From: an uncultured Bacteroidales bacterium
GTDB lineage: Bacteria > Bacteroidota > Bacteroidia > Bacteroidales > Paludibacteraceae
Assembly (NCBI GenBank): GCA_937891905.1
Contig: CALATT010000113.1
Span: 1-24,916, forward strand
Reading direction: 5' to 3'
DNA: 24,916 nucleotides
Part shown: piece by piece, positions 1 to 8,679 of the stretch
Position numbering within the stretch: position 1 is the first letter of the stretch
Layout of the letters: each line of letters starts with the position of its first letter
The notes under the pieces: generated by a model
The model's input: the letters and a program-made list of their open reading frames with translations, nothing else
What the model was told of the DNA's origin: nothing
Databases searched by the model: none
Position numbers and translations under genes: made by a program

Positions 1-2
1 CG

Positions 3-1073
3 GAACGCTTGGCAGGCTTGATGGATAAGATGGGCTTCCAAGAGGGTGAGATGATTGAACATAACATGATATCTTCTTCTATTGAGCGTGCGCAGAAAAA
101 AGTGGAGGAGAATAACTTCGGCATGCGTAAGCGACTCATTGAATACGATGATGTGATGAATCAGCAGCGTAACCTTATCTACGCTAAGCGCCGACACGCA
201 CTCATGGGCGAGCGAATAGGCGTAGATATTACCAATATGATTTACGAAACGGCAGAGACGCTTTTAACCGACTCTAAGCAAGTCAATGACTACGAGGGAC
301 TGCGCAACGATGTGCTGCAAACTTTTGCTATGGAACTGCCGTTTGACGAGGATGCCTTCAATACCACTAAGCGCGCTCTGCTCAGTGAACAATTGGCGGA
401 GGCAGCAATGGATAGCTTTAAGCGTCGTATGGATAAACTCATGCAAGTGGCAGATCCAGTATTACAGCGTGTATATGAAGATAAGGGACAACTATACGAG
501 AATATACTCATCCCTATCACAGATGGTAAGCGCGTTTATAATATATCTGTCAACCTACGCGCTGCGGCTGAGAGTCATTGTAAAGAAGTGGTGCGTGAGT
601 TTGAAAAGCGCATGCTACTATTCGTTATCGACGATGAGTGGAAAGAACACCTCCGTCAGTTGGACGACCTTAAGCAATCCGTGCAGAATGCTTCGTATGA
701 GCAGAAAGACCCATTATTGATATACAAGTTGGAGTCCTTTGGTATATTCAAGGATATGCTGCATACTTTCAACCTGCGTGCTATTAGTATCTTGCTTCGT
801 GGACAAATTCATCAGCAAGAACCTGATCATGTGCAGCAAGCGCAACAACAACGCCGTCATGACTATTCTCGTTATCGCGCCCAAAAGGATAGTGTACAGC
901 AAGCCGCTGCCGCGTCTGGGGCAGCAGCAGCGGCAGCGCATGATACCCGTGCGCAGCAAAGACCAGAACCTATTCATGTGGATAAGAAACCACGCCCTAA
1001 TGACCCATGCCCATGCGGTAGCGGTAAGAAATACAAGCAATGCCATGGCAAACTAAATGTTGGGGGAATTTAG
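3..1073 (+). CDS. secA: Preprotein translocase ATPase SecA, C-terminal part (5' end outside window)
   Basis: SecA is the cytoplasmic motor ATPase that pushes unfolded preproteins through SecYEG. The visible part is about the last 356 residues; the reading frame is open from base 3, so the start lies upstream. It begins in the well conserved helical region (AGLMDKMG, then IERAQKKVEENNFGMRKR and EYDDVMNQQR), continues through the scaffold/wing region, and includes DDEWKEHLRQLDDLKQSV. A Gln/Ala-rich linker follows (about residues 275-325), then a C-terminal SEC-C zinc site, CPCGSGKKYKQCH, which in known SecA proteins binds SecB or ribosomes. The fit to Bacteroidota SecA is direct. The stop is TAG and the next gene starts 13 bp later on the same strand. 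Confidence 0.97.
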   Translation, partial: ERLAGLMDKMGFQEGEMIEHNMISSSIERAQKKVEENNFGMRKRLIEYDDVMNQQRNLIYAKRRHALMGERIGVDITNMIYETAETLLTDSKQVNDYEGLRNDVLQTFAMELPFDEDAFNTTKRALLSEQLAEAAMDSFKRRMDKLMQVADPVLQRVYEDKGQLYENILIPITDGKRVYNISVNLRAAAESHCKEVVREFEKRMLLFVIDDEWKEHLRQLDDLKQSVQNASYEQKDPLLIYKLESFGIFKDMLHTFNLRAISILLRGQIHQQEPDHVQQAQQQRRHDYSRYRAQKDSVQQAAAASGAAAAAAHDTRAQQRPEPIHVDKKPRPNDPCPCGSGKKYKQCHGKLNVGGI

Positions 1074-1086
1074 ATTTTAGGTTATC

Positions 1087-2331
1087 GTGCGTAGAAGTAT
1101 ATTATTTATATGTATGATTGTTTGCGCTGTCACTTCCATGGCAGCGCAACAATTACATGTGGATACCATCGTTCTCGCACCAGATATAATACATCCTACA
1201 CCAGACACAATACAATTCCATCCTGATACATTCAAACTCAATGAGCAAGAACAGACAGCAGACTTGGATCAATTACTGCTTGACCTGATTGCACAGCAGA
1301 GTAGGGCATTGCATGTGGATTCACTTGATTCGATCACAACCGAAGATACACTAACCATAGCAGAACGATTATACTTGGACTCACTCGCACGCGAGATACG
1401 CGAGATAGACTCACTTCGTGCACTCAATGCCGATTTGGTGGAACAAGTGGTGGAGAAAATCCCTGTTATAGATGTGGAGAAATCATGGGTGAAGGATGTG
1501 GAGGAGGACCGTAATGATGTATTGCGTGCAATCCGCGATATGCGCACACCTTGGCGTAAAGAAGCTACCGTTATGCTGCAAGTGACGCAAAACTATGTGA
1601 CGGATAACTGGTACCAAGGTGGTTCAAGCAGTTTCGCAGGATTAGGAATTGTAAAGGGACAAATAGGATATTACACTGACCGCTTCACATGGGAAAATAC
1701 AGGCGAATGGCGAATAGGAGCCTCTACGGTCTCAGCAGACTCGCTACATAAGGTGAATACAACCGACGATATGTTGCGATTATATAGCAAGGCCAACCTG
1801 AAAATCATCCCTAAGTTGTTCGCCTCCGTTTCGTTGGAGTTTGAGACGCGCTTACTGCCAACTTATAAATCCAATTCGGATGAATTGAAGTCAGGACCTT
1901 TCTCACCTATACGATATAATATGGGTTTGGGTATGGATTATAAACCCATCAAAGGATTGAGCATCTCCTTATCTCCATTATCCTATAAAATGGTTTATCT
2001 GATGGATACCATATGTGTGACCGAAACAGAGTATGGTTTGGCAAATGGTCAATCCGTGCTGCATAATGTGGGTAGTTCGCTGCGTGTAGAATACTTGTGG
2101 AAACCCGTCCGTGAGGTGGAATTAGAAGCAAAATTCTATTTATATACCAATTATCATCAGGTGGAATTGGACTTAGAACTCAATTGTGATTTTATCATCA
2201 ATCGTTTCTTATCTGCGCGTGTGATGCTTCATCCACGCTATGATTCATCGGTGATAATGAAGGATGATACGCATGCCAAGATCCAGTTCCGCGAACTAAT
2301 CTCTGTGGGTTTTGCGCATAAGTTTAGGTAG
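1087..2331 (+). CDS. DUF3078-like outer-membrane beta-barrel protein
   Basis: A 414-residue exported protein of unknown function. It starts at GTG with a clear Sec signal peptide (MRRSILFICMIVCAVTSMAAQ, probable cleavage after Ala20). Residues about 25-150 are acidic and Asp/Glu/Leu-rich and look like a periplasmic helical linker. From about residue 155 the sequence becomes beta-rich with alternating aromatic and polar residues (NWYQGGSSSFAGLG, LSISLSPLSYKM), typical of DUF3078 proteins, which are thought to be outer-membrane barrels in Bacteroidota. It ends in FAHKFR, close to the terminal Phe-type signature of barrel proteins. A second protein of the same type lies at 15478-16620. It follows secA by 13 bp and is probably co-transcribed. 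Its 3' end converges on the HD-domain gene with 15 bp between stop codons and no clear terminator. Confidence 0.75.
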   Translation: MRRSILFICMIVCAVTSMAAQQLHVDTIVLAPDIIHPTPDTIQFHPDTFKLNEQEQTADLDQLLLDLIAQQSRALHVDSLDSITTEDTLTIAERLYLDSLAREIREIDSLRALNADLVEQVVEKIPVIDVEKSWVKDVEEDRNDVLRAIRDMRTPWRKEATVMLQVTQNYVTDNWYQGGSSSFAGLGIVKGQIGYYTDRFTWENTGEWRIGASTVSADSLHKVNTTDDMLRLYSKANLKIIPKLFASVSLEFETRLLPTYKSNSDELKSGPFSPIRYNMGLGMDYKPIKGLSISLSPLSYKMVYLMDTICVTETEYGLANGQSVLHNVGSSLRVEYLWKPVREVELEAKFYLYTNYHQVELDLELNCDFIINRFLSARVMLHPRYDSSVIMKDDTHAKIQFRELISVGFAHKFR

Positions 2332-2346
2332 AATGATTATTGTGAA

Positions 2347-2901
2347 TTACGATTCCATCACGGCCACTAAGGATTCCCATCTAAGGATAGAATCTTGTCC
2401 GTGTTTCCAAAGCTGGTGCTTAATCTTGTCCAGAGTTTTTTCTTCGCCTATATGTGTTTTGCTATAGAATTTATCGGCATAACATACTATCTTTTCCTCC
2501 AAACTAATGGGACAGTAGTCTTGTAATGGGATAGGAATCTCTTCCCATTCTACTTGCTCCATAGTGATGCCTGTTCCTGTGTGTCTTTCTGCTACGAGCG
2601 CATGTTTGGGCAATCCTTCTTGGCGTAGCATTTCGGCACCTAAATAGCCATGTTCAATATATTTATGTTCTCCGTAGCAATGTATGGCTTCTGCTTGGCA
2701 CAGCACAATGCCTAAGTCATGTAGCATAGCAGCCTCCTCTACAAAAGCCCGGTCCACTAATCCTTGTTCCGTCCATTCAGGATGCGAATCCACAATGGCT
2801 AACGCACGATCCGCCACTTGACGGCTATGAGCAATCAATATACGACGCAATTCAGGCTGCTCCGCGTAATACTTGTCTATGATAGATAAATAATCAACCA
2901 T
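2347..2901 (-). CDS. HD-domain (HDIG-type) metal-dependent phosphohydrolase
   Basis: A 184-residue protein starting MVDYLSIIDKYY. The HD fold is visible: a first His in IAHSRQVADRAL, the paired metal ligands in AAMLHDLGIV, a further His in GYLGAEML-type context, then ERHTGTG and a final Asp in CYADKFYSKT. These are the usual metal ligands of HD phosphohydrolases; the substrate cannot be told from the sequence. The frame stays open to 3027, but that would overlap fmt by 98 bp. ATGs at 2943 and 2901 are alternatives, and 2901 matches where homologues of this short HD family begin. It is the last gene of the nadK-lgt-fmt-HD operon, 28 bp after fmt. Confidence 0.87.
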   Translation of the reverse strand: MVDYLSIIDKYYAEQPELRRILIAHSRQVADRALAIVDSHPEWTEQGLVDRAFVEEAAMLHDLGIVLCQAEAIHCYGEHKYIEHGYLGAEMLRQEGLPKHALVAERHTGTGITMEQVEWEEIPIPLQDYCPISLEEKIVCYADKFYSKTHIGEEKTLDKIKHQLWKHGQDSILRWESLVAVMES

Positions 2902-2929
2902 CTTGGTGAGTGGGGATAAGTGAGAATAA

Positions 2930-3859
2930 TCATCGCAAGCCATTAAGGAAGGACTTAATATCCATGCGTTTCTTGCCTGGCACTTGTAATTCCATGATAC
3001 GCACAGCACCCTCTTTGCATCGTACAATAATATCTTTTTTGCTGGTTATATAGCTATCATCAAGCACTTCTACGGCGTGTATTTTTACATTCTCAAATGG
3101 TTGTTCAGCAATAGTTATATTACACCATGCAGCAGGGTAGGGACTCAGTCCTCGCACGAAGTTCTTCACTTGTGTGGCGGTCATCTGATCAAAGTGTATC
3201 TCGCATGTTTCTTTGAATAATTTAGGAGCTGGTCGCAGTTCGGTTGTCTCCGTTTGAGGAATGGTAGGTAGCGGAGTGTTGGTATTCTCGCTTTCTATAA
3301 TAAGGTCCACCGTGCGTGTGACAAGCGTTTGCCCTATTTGCATTAGTCGGTCATAGACACTACCTACATTCTCGTTTTCGTCAATAGGTGTGCTCTCTTG
3401 CATGATGATATTTCCTGTGTCTATCTCATGCTTGAGCATGAAAGTGGTGACACCTGTCTCTTTGTCGCCATTGATGAGTGCCCAGTTGATGGGTGCTGCT
3501 CCGCGGTATTGGGGTAATAGACTGCCGTGTAGGTTGAATGTGCCTAATCGCGGCATTGCCCATACTACTTCTGGTAACATACGGAAGGCGACTACTATCT
3601 GTAAATCTGCTTGATAACTGCGTAACTGCTCAAGGAAAGTCTCATCTTTGAGTCGCTCGGGTTGTAGCACGGGTAATCCAACAGAAAGTGCGTATTTCTT
3701 GACATCAGAGAATTGTAGTTGGTGTCCTCGTCCAGCGGGTTTGTCTGGCATTGTAACTACCGCCACTACATTATAACCGCCCTCTACTAAGGCACGCAGA
3801 CTGGCTGTCGCGAAATCAGGTGTGCCGAGGAAAATGATTCGTAGGTCTTGCTTGGTCAT
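2930..3859 (-). CDS. fmt: Methionyl-tRNA formyltransferase
   Basis: Transfers the formyl group of 10-formyl-THF to Met-tRNA(fMet), giving the initiator tRNA used in translation. The protein is 309 residues, the usual length. The N-terminal catalytic domain opens with IIFLGTPDFA and carries the catalytic Asn and His in FNLHGSLLPQYRGAAPINW and the catalytic Asp in EIDTGNIIM. A C-terminal OB-like tRNA-binding domain follows from about residue 205. I chose the ATG at 3859 (MTKQDLRI); a GTG nine bases upstream (3868) overlaps the lgt stop and is a less likely start. The gene follows lgt by 5 bp in the same operon. Confidence 0.97.
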   Translation of the reverse strand: MTKQDLRIIFLGTPDFATASLRALVEGGYNVVAVVTMPDKPAGRGHQLQFSDVKKYALSVGLPVLQPERLKDETFLEQLRSYQADLQIVVAFRMLPEVVWAMPRLGTFNLHGSLLPQYRGAAPINWALINGDKETGVTTFMLKHEIDTGNIIMQESTPIDENENVGSVYDRLMQIGQTLVTRTVDLIIESENTNTPLPTIPQTETTELRPAPKLFKETCEIHFDQMTATQVKNFVRGLSPYPAAWCNITIAEQPFENVKIHAVEVLDDSYITSKKDIIVRCKEGAVRIMELQVPGKKRMDIKSFLNGLR

Positions 3860-3864
3860 GGGTG

Positions 3865-4845
3865 TCACTTTTTATTCTTTTTATTTCCTTCGGTTTGATA
3901 TTTGGGTTCTAAACTCTCGGGTTGTGTCTCCACTACGGGCAGGAGAGGTCTCTTATATGCGCGTATAATAAGGAATATACCCAAGAGGATAAAAGGAATG
4001 CTGAGTAATTGCCCCATGTTTAATAATTGATCTGCTTCAAAAGCCTCTTGGTCATTCTTGATGAACTCCAAACAGAAGCGTGTGAAGAAAACAATCTCTA
4101 AGAAGATACCCAATAATAAGCCTTCTCTGCGTCGAGCATTGGTTTTCCAATATAATGGCCAGGTGATAGATAGTGCTACAAGGCAATATAGCATTTCGTA
4201 TATCTGAGTGGGGTGGCATGGTATTGTTTGCCCGTCTCGCACGAAAATGAATCCCCATGGTAGATTCGTAGGTCCACCATATATCTCGCTATTCATCAAG
4301 TTACCTAATCGGATGAGGAAAGCAGTGAAGCACACCCCTACACATAAACGGTCTAATATCCAAATCCAACTGGTTTGGAACTGTGGGTAGCGGCTAAATT
4401 TATATTTATTGAGCAGTATGGCTGCAGTGATAAGACCTATCGCACCTCCGTGACTTGCGAGACCTCCTTCCCAGATTTTGAGTAGTTGGAGGGGGTGCTC
4501 AATGTATGGGTTTCGGTAGTTGAATGACCATCCGAATAGATGCCATGGTTCGGTGGAAATGTCCATGTAATGGCAGTAGTTGGCGAGCATAGGATTGGTA
4601 ACATCGTGCCATTCATAGAACCAACAGTGTCCTATTCGTGCGCCGATGATAACGCCTGCTGCCATCCAGAAGAATAACTGGTCTGCCCATTCTTTGGGGC
4701 AGTTCTCGCGTTTGTACATGCGTTCGTTTACAATCCAGCAGAGGTATAATCCGATAGCCCAGAGTAGTCCGTACCAACGAATACCTCCGTCTCCAAAGTG
4801 GATTAGAATAGGGTCCACATCCCATGTAATATAGTTTAGTATCAT
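3865..4845 (-). CDS. lgt: Prolipoprotein diacylglyceryl transferase
   Basis: Inner-membrane enzyme that moves a diacylglyceryl group from phosphatidylglycerol to the lipobox Cys of prolipoproteins, the first step of lipoprotein maturation. It is 326 residues with several hydrophobic membrane segments. Family motifs are present: GGIRWYGLLWAIG (20-32), GARIGHCWFYEW (68-79), WEGGLASHGGAIG (125-137, with the essential His), RLGNLMNSEIYG (179-190, the Lgt signature with the essential Arg) and HPTQIYE (211-217). It ends in a Lys/Asn-rich cytoplasmic tail. The start is ATG, preceded by a 30-bp spacer of 7-bp-period repeats after nadK. Its substrates would include the lipoproteins encoded at 22842 and 23488. 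Confidence 0.97.
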   Translation of the reverse strand: MILNYITWDVDPILIHFGDGGIRWYGLLWAIGLYLCWIVNERMYKRENCPKEWADQLFFWMAAGVIIGARIGHCWFYEWHDVTNPMLANYCHYMDISTEPWHLFGWSFNYRNPYIEHPLQLLKIWEGGLASHGGAIGLITAAILLNKYKFSRYPQFQTSWIWILDRLCVGVCFTAFLIRLGNLMNSEIYGGPTNLPWGFIFVRDGQTIPCHPTQIYEMLYCLVALSITWPLYWKTNARRREGLLLGIFLEIVFFTRFCLEFIKNDQEAFEADQLLNMGQLLSIPFILLGIFLIIRAYKRPLLPVVETQPESLEPKYQTEGNKKNKK

Positions 4846-4875
4846 TATAATGTGTAATGTGTAGTGAGTAGGGTT
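4846..4875 (-). repeat. Heptameric spacer repeat between nadK and lgt
   Basis: Read on the - strand, the 30 bp between the nadK stop and the lgt ATG are made of degenerate 7-bp units (TACTCAC, TACACAT, TACACAT) ending in TATA just before the start codon. They contain no G. The same kind of spacer occurs before exbD and queE. Confidence 0.7.
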
Positions 4876-5760
4876 TTATTTTCCCCATTTGAGTTTTGTT
4901 CTCAGTGATTTTAGAAAACTATTATCACCTATTTGTACGAGTTTGATGGTGTATGGCGCTTTTTCTATATGTAGTGTGTAGTCTGTACTTAAACTTTGAC
5001 TTCGTCCATCTACTGATACCATGAATGCGTCGTATCGGCTGCTGACGCGTAGGTCGAATTTCCAGTCGTCGGGCACTACTAATGGTTTGACAGTCAAACT
5101 ATGAGGCGCGATGGGATTAAGGATGATACCTCTTGATTGTGGCACCATGAGCGGACCACCGATAGATAGGTTGTATGCGGTGCTACCCGTTGGTGTGGCA
5201 ATGACGAGCCCATCTGAGTGATAGGTGTGTAGCCATTCGTCATTCACTTTGAGCTCAATGGAAAGCATACTACTCATACCTTCTTTCAGTATAGCAATCT
5301 CATTGAGTGCATTTGGAGCCAAAATAAGACTGTCTTTTTTGGTGCTATCTTTGTCTATCACGCTGACGGTGAGCAAACTTCGTTGTTCAATAGTGTATTC
5401 TCCTTGTACCAATTTGTGCAAGATATCATCAAGGTCTTGTGTTTGTACTTCTGCCAAAAAACCAAGGTGACCGCAATTGATGCCTAAAATAGGTATGTTT
5501 TTATCTCCAATAGCGGCTGCGCTGGTGAGGAAAGTGCCATCTCCTCCTACAGAGAGCGCGAAATCTACACTCTCGTTTATTTGTTCCGACCATTCTTCAT
5601 TAATATCCGGAAAACTGCGGTACTCACGCAGACTTAGTTCTCGTCTTAGTTCTTTGGAGAGAAGCACATGTACTTCTTTCTCCGTCATGAACTGTAGGAT
5701 ATGCTGCACTTCGCGAATGGTATCGCTTTTTTGTGCATTACCAAAGATAGCAATTGTCAT
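4876..5760 (-). CDS. nadK: NAD kinase
   Basis: Phosphorylates NAD to NADP with ATP in the cytosol. It is 294 residues when started at the ATG at 5760 (MTIAIFGNAQ). The open frame extends to 5814, but that would include the promoter and adds 18 residues with no family match. Diagnostic motifs: GGDGTFL (72-78, the nucleotide-binding GGDG loop), LGINCGHLGFL shortly after, ALNEIAI (the conserved NE pair) and ATPTGSTAYNLSIGGP. It is the first gene of the nadK-lgt-fmt-HD operon and is read divergently from pdxJ. A promoter of Bacteroidota type lies at 5792-5823. Confidence 0.96.
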   Translation of the reverse strand: MTIAIFGNAQKSDTIREVQHILQFMTEKEVHVLLSKELRRELSLREYRSFPDINEEWSEQINESVDFALSVGGDGTFLTSAAAIGDKNIPILGINCGHLGFLAEVQTQDLDDILHKLVQGEYTIEQRSLLTVSVIDKDSTKKDSLILAPNALNEIAILKEGMSSMLSIELKVNDEWLHTYHSDGLVIATPTGSTAYNLSIGGPLMVPQSRGIILNPIAPHSLTVKPLVVPDDWKFDLRVSSRYDAFMVSVDGRSQSLSTDYTLHIEKAPYTIKLVQIGDNSFLKSLRTKLKWGK

Positions 5761-5791
5761 AAGGCGATAGTATGCTAATTTAATTTGAGCG

Positions 5792-5823
5792 CAAAGGTAC
5801 AACAAAAATTGCAAATAAACAAA
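5792..5823 (-). promoter_or_regulatory. Bacteroidota promoter for the nadK operon
   Basis: On the - strand a TTTG (5823-5820) is followed after exactly 20 bp by TACCTTTG (5799-5792), matching the TTTG/TAnnTTTG consensus of the Bacteroidota primary sigma factor. Transcription would start about 25 bp ahead of the nadK ATG. Confidence 0.75.
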
Positions 5824-5850
5824 TAAATGGCTTATTTTTTTGCTCTAATC

Positions 5851-5881
5851 TTGCACATATAAAAAAAAAGTAGTACCTTTG
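5851..5881 (+). promoter_or_regulatory. Bacteroidota promoter for the pdxJ-exbB-exbD-tonB operon
   Basis: A TTG in TTGCACATAT (from 5851) lies 20 bp before TACCTTTG (5874-5881). The predicted start is near 5888, giving a leader of about 18 nt before the pdxJ ATG at 5906. It is back to back with, but does not overlap, the nadK promoter. Confidence 0.75.
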
Positions 5882-5905
5882 CGGCGCAAAGGAAAACACA
5901 TCCAG

Positions 5906-6619
5906 ATGACCAAATTAAGTGTAAATATCAATAAAGTGGCTACGCTTCGCAATGCGCGTGGTGGTAATATGCCCGATGTGCAGCGTTTTGCTGTTGATTG
6001 TGAGCTTTTCGGAGCGCAGGGTATTACTGTGCATCCTCGCCCAGATGAGCGCCATATACGCAGAGAAGATGTGTATCAGATCAAATCGATGATCACAACG
6101 GAGTTTAATATCGAGGGCAATCCTACGGACGAGTTTATCGAATTGGTTACCGATGTGCGTCCTACGCAGGTTACTTTGGTGCCTGATAGTCCTGCGCAAT
6201 TAACATCCAATCATGGATGGGATACGAAGAGAAACTTGGACCTGCTCAAGGGTATTGTTAATCAGTTGCATGCTTCACGAATGAGGGTGAGCATCTTTGT
6301 GGATCCAGATCCAGAGATGGTGGAATACGCGCTGAAGACAGGTGCTGATAGGGTGGAGCTATATACGGGGCCATATGCGGAGCTTTTTGAGAAAGACCCG
6401 CAGGCTGCGTTAGCAATGTATCGTCCAACAGCAGAGAAAGCGCATGAGTTGGGGATGGGTTTGAACGCGGGCCATGATTTGAATTTGAAGAACCTTAAGC
6501 CGTTTATCCAGGCCTTCCCATGGACGGCAGAGGTAAGTATTGGTCACGCAATTATTAGCGATGCATTGTATCTCGGTATTCAAGCTACAATACAAGAGTA
6601 CCTGCAAGCGTTGAAATAA
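5906..6619 (+). CDS. pdxJ: Pyridoxine 5'-phosphate synthase
   Basis: Condenses 1-deoxyxylulose 5-phosphate with 3-amino-1-hydroxyacetone phosphate to pyridoxine 5'-phosphate, the ring-closing step of DXP-dependent vitamin B6 synthesis. It is 237 residues and forms a TIM barrel. Visible signatures are LSVNINKVATLRNARGG, ITVHPRPDERHIRREDV (phosphate/substrate His-Arg cluster), FNIEGNPT, VTLVPD and GLNAGHDLNLKNL. The start is the ATG at 5906 (MTKLSVN); a TTG at 5879 in frame lies inside the promoter -7 box and is rejected. It heads a + strand operon with the ExbB/ExbD/TonB genes. Confidence 0.97.
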   Translation: MTKLSVNINKVATLRNARGGNMPDVQRFAVDCELFGAQGITVHPRPDERHIRREDVYQIKSMITTEFNIEGNPTDEFIELVTDVRPTQVTLVPDSPAQLTSNHGWDTKRNLDLLKGIVNQLHASRMRVSIFVDPDPEMVEYALKTGADRVELYTGPYAELFEKDPQAALAMYRPTAEKAHELGMGLNAGHDLNLKNLKPFIQAFPWTAEVSIGHAIISDALYLGIQATIQEYLQALK

Positions 6620-6676
6620 AGTCATAAGTGGCTAAGGAAGAGGGAGAAAATACTAATCAAATAACATAAATACATT

Positions 6677-7366
6677 ATGCTTTTTCAAATTGACACTACT
6701 GCTTTGGCAGATGAACTAATGCAAGTGGAGCAACCTATTCAAGAGTCTATTAATCTATGGGAAATGGCGCAGTACGGCGGATGGATAATGATTATTCTGG
6801 CAGTGCTTCTTGCTTTTGCATGCTATATATTTATTGAGCGTCTGGTGGTTCTCAAGCAAGCTACACGAGAGGATAAATCATTCATGGATCGTATCCGCGA
6901 TTACATCCATGATGGCAAGATAGATTCAGCTCTTAATCTCTGCAAACAAACAGACACTCCATCTGCGCATATGATTGAGAAAGGTATCACGCGTATTGGC
7001 AGACCAATGCAAGATGTGCAAGTGGCTGTGGAAAATGTAGGAAACCTGGAGGTAGGTAAGCTTGAGAAAGGTCTTGTCATTATGGCCACTATCGCTGGCG
7101 GTGCACCGATGTTAGGATTCTTAGGTACCGTGCTTGGTATGGTACAAACATTCTATAATATGGCGCAAACATCAGGAGGCGTGATTGAGATGTCTTCGCT
7201 CTCTACAGGTATGTATCAAGCAATGGTAACTACTATTGGAGGTCTTATAGTAGGTATTCTCGCGATGTTCGCGTATAACTACCTTGTGTCACGAATTGAT
7301 CGAGTAGTACGCTTGCTCGAATCACGCACACTCGAGTTCATGGATCTGCTCAATGAACCTGCTTAA
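6677..7366 (+). CDS. exbB: MotA/TolQ/ExbB proton channel family protein
   Basis: Inner-membrane proton-channel subunit that, with ExbD, converts proton-motive force into movement of a TonB-type protein. It is 229 residues. An N-terminal segment is followed by membrane helix 1 at about 35-54, a cytoplasmic loop (55-130), helix 2 at about 133-158 containing GGAPMLGFLGTVLGMV, and helix 3 at about 180-202 containing TTIGGLIVGILAMFAYN. The GT/TT polar residues in helices 2 and 3 are the conserved ion-path positions. The next two genes encode ExbD and a TonB-like protein, so it works as ExbB rather than MotA; TolQ is an equally valid name within this family. Confidence 0.92.
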   Translation: MLFQIDTTALADELMQVEQPIQESINLWEMAQYGGWIMIILAVLLAFACYIFIERLVVLKQATREDKSFMDRIRDYIHDGKIDSALNLCKQTDTPSAHMIEKGITRIGRPMQDVQVAVENVGNLEVGKLEKGLVIMATIAGGAPMLGFLGTVLGMVQTFYNMAQTSGGVIEMSSLSTGMYQAMVTTIGGLIVGILAMFAYNYLVSRIDRVVRLLESRTLEFMDLLNEPA

Positions 7367-7420
7367 TCCATGCAGCATACCACTGACCACTGATTACTGA
7401 CCACTGATTACTAATTAACT
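7367..7420 (+). repeat. Heptameric spacer repeat between exbB and exbD
   Basis: This 54-bp spacer holds two perfect copies of a 14-bp unit (GACCACTGATTACT at 7385-7398 and 7399-7412), each being two 7-bp half-units, with a degenerate copy before them. It ends in AATTAACT directly before the exbD ATG. It resembles the spacers before lgt and queE. Confidence 0.75.
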
Positions 7421-7831
7421 ATGGCATTAAAGAAACGAAATAAAGTAGAGGCAACCTTTGCTATGTCCTCAATGACGGACTTGATCTTCCTTTTGCTTCT
7501 CTTCTTCGTGATGGCAAGCACGATGAGTTCGCCAAACGATATAAAGATTAATCTTCCTCAATCGCGCGCGAAGCAAGTGACCAAACCACAGGTGGCAAAG
7601 GTATCTATTGATAACCTTGGAAACTACTTTGTGGCAATAGGTAAGCAAAAACCTGTGGCAGTGCTGCCTGATAACTTAGAGGGGTATCTTAGTGCTGTGC
7701 AAGCAACAGACTCTACTATGTATATCGCGTTGCACGCAGACGAAGATGTGGCATACAAAGAGATAGTTCGAGTGTTGGACATCGCCAATGAACACCATAT
7801 GAAACTTGTAGTCGCTACCAAACGACAATAA
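7421..7831 (+). CDS. exbD: Biopolymer transport protein ExbD/TolR
   Basis: Partner of ExbB in the energy-transducing complex. It is 136 residues with the normal topology: a short cytoplasmic Lys/Arg-rich start (MALKKRNKVEA), one membrane helix at about 18-36 carrying the essential Asp (Asp20 in SSMTDLIFLLLLFFVM), and a periplasmic domain (SSPNDIKINLPQS, then a beta-alpha fold ending HHMKLVVATKRQ). It lies between exbB and the TonB-like gene, 5 bp before the latter. Confidence 0.95.
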   Translation: MALKKRNKVEATFAMSSMTDLIFLLLLFFVMASTMSSPNDIKINLPQSRAKQVTKPQVAKVSIDNLGNYFVAIGKQKPVAVLPDNLEGYLSAVQATDSTMYIALHADEDVAYKEIVRVLDIANEHHMKLVVATKRQ

Positions 7832-7836
7832 GAAGC

Positions 7837-8643
7837 ATGACTAAAAAACAACAAAGACATATAATCGCTTCTATAGGTACATTGCTATTCCTTATAATAC
7901 TATTCCTATTGCTATGGTTCGTCTATATGACGGCTGTCATACCAGAGGAAGAAGAGGGAATAGAGATTGCTTTTGGTCAAGTGGAAGAGGCTGGAGGATT
8001 TATGGCAGAGCAGTCAGAAGCTGTGCCACTCCCATCTGAGAGTGCTGCTCCACCACAAGCTGCTGCGCCTTCAGAGAACGACTTGATGACTCAAGAAGAT
8101 GAAGAGGCACTCGCGCTACAGAAACAGCGTGATGCAGAGGAAAAGGCGCGCAAGAAAGCAGAGCAAGAGCGATTGCAAAGAGAACGAGAAGAGCAAGCAC
8201 GATTGGAGGCTGAACGAAAAGCCAAAGAGGCTGCGCTCGCTGCTGAGAGAGCCAAACAAGCAGAGGCCATCGCAAAAGCTAATGCAATGGGCTCGCTATT
8301 CGGTAATACGGGCAATCAACAAGGTTCGGGTGACTCGCAAGGAGCAGGACAAAAAGGAAACCCTATAGGAAAAGGTTCGGTGGGCGGAAATAATTGGAGT
8401 CTGGCAGGAAGAAACCTCAAAGCATTACCAAAACCATCTAATGAATTCAAACAAGAAGGAAAAGTGGTGGTTGAAATACGCGTTAATGCAGCAGGTAATG
8501 TGATTAGTGCCAAGCAAATAGGCGGTACTATTTCTGATAAACAAACCATACAACTCGCTCTTGACGCAGCCAAGAAGGCAAAATTCACAGAGGGAGAACA
8601 TGACCAGATAGGAACAATAACATATACATTTAAATTTAACTAA
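7837..8643 (+). CDS. TonB-like energy transducer with TolA-like coiled coil
   Basis: A 268-residue protein that would link the ExbB/ExbD motor to outer-membrane receptors. It has a short cytoplasmic start (MTKKQQRH), one membrane anchor at about 9-32, and an acidic segment (EEEEGIEIAFGQVEEAGG). A highly charged Ala/Glu/Lys/Arg repeat at about 85-148 should form a long helix, as in TolA. A Gly/Asn/Gln-rich linker leads to a C-terminal TonB-type domain from about 190 (VVVEIRVNAAGNVISAKQ, ending in TITYTFKFN). The Pro-Lys region of classical TonB is missing. Whether it serves TonB-dependent transport or a Tol-like envelope role cannot be told from sequence. Confidence 0.9.
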   Translation: MTKKQQRHIIASIGTLLFLIILFLLLWFVYMTAVIPEEEEGIEIAFGQVEEAGGFMAEQSEAVPLPSESAAPPQAAAPSENDLMTQEDEEALALQKQRDAEEKARKKAEQERLQREREEQARLEAERKAKEAALAAERAKQAEAIAKANAMGSLFGNTGNQQGSGDSQGAGQKGNPIGKGSVGGNNWSLAGRNLKALPKPSNEFKQEGKVVVEIRVNAAGNVISAKQIGGTISDKQTIQLALDAAKKAKFTEGEHDQIGTITYTFKFN

Positions 8644-8679
8644 AATCTAATTCAATTCTAAAATTTAAAATCTAAATTT

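Noticed and set aside
2902..3027. Longer start (3027) for the HD-domain gene
   Set aside because: It would overlap fmt by 98 bp, and the added residues do not fit the family; the ATG at 2901 matches the usual start.
5879..5905. TTG start for pdxJ at 5879
   Set aside because: It lies inside the TACCTTTG promoter box, and the family begins at the ATG at 5906.
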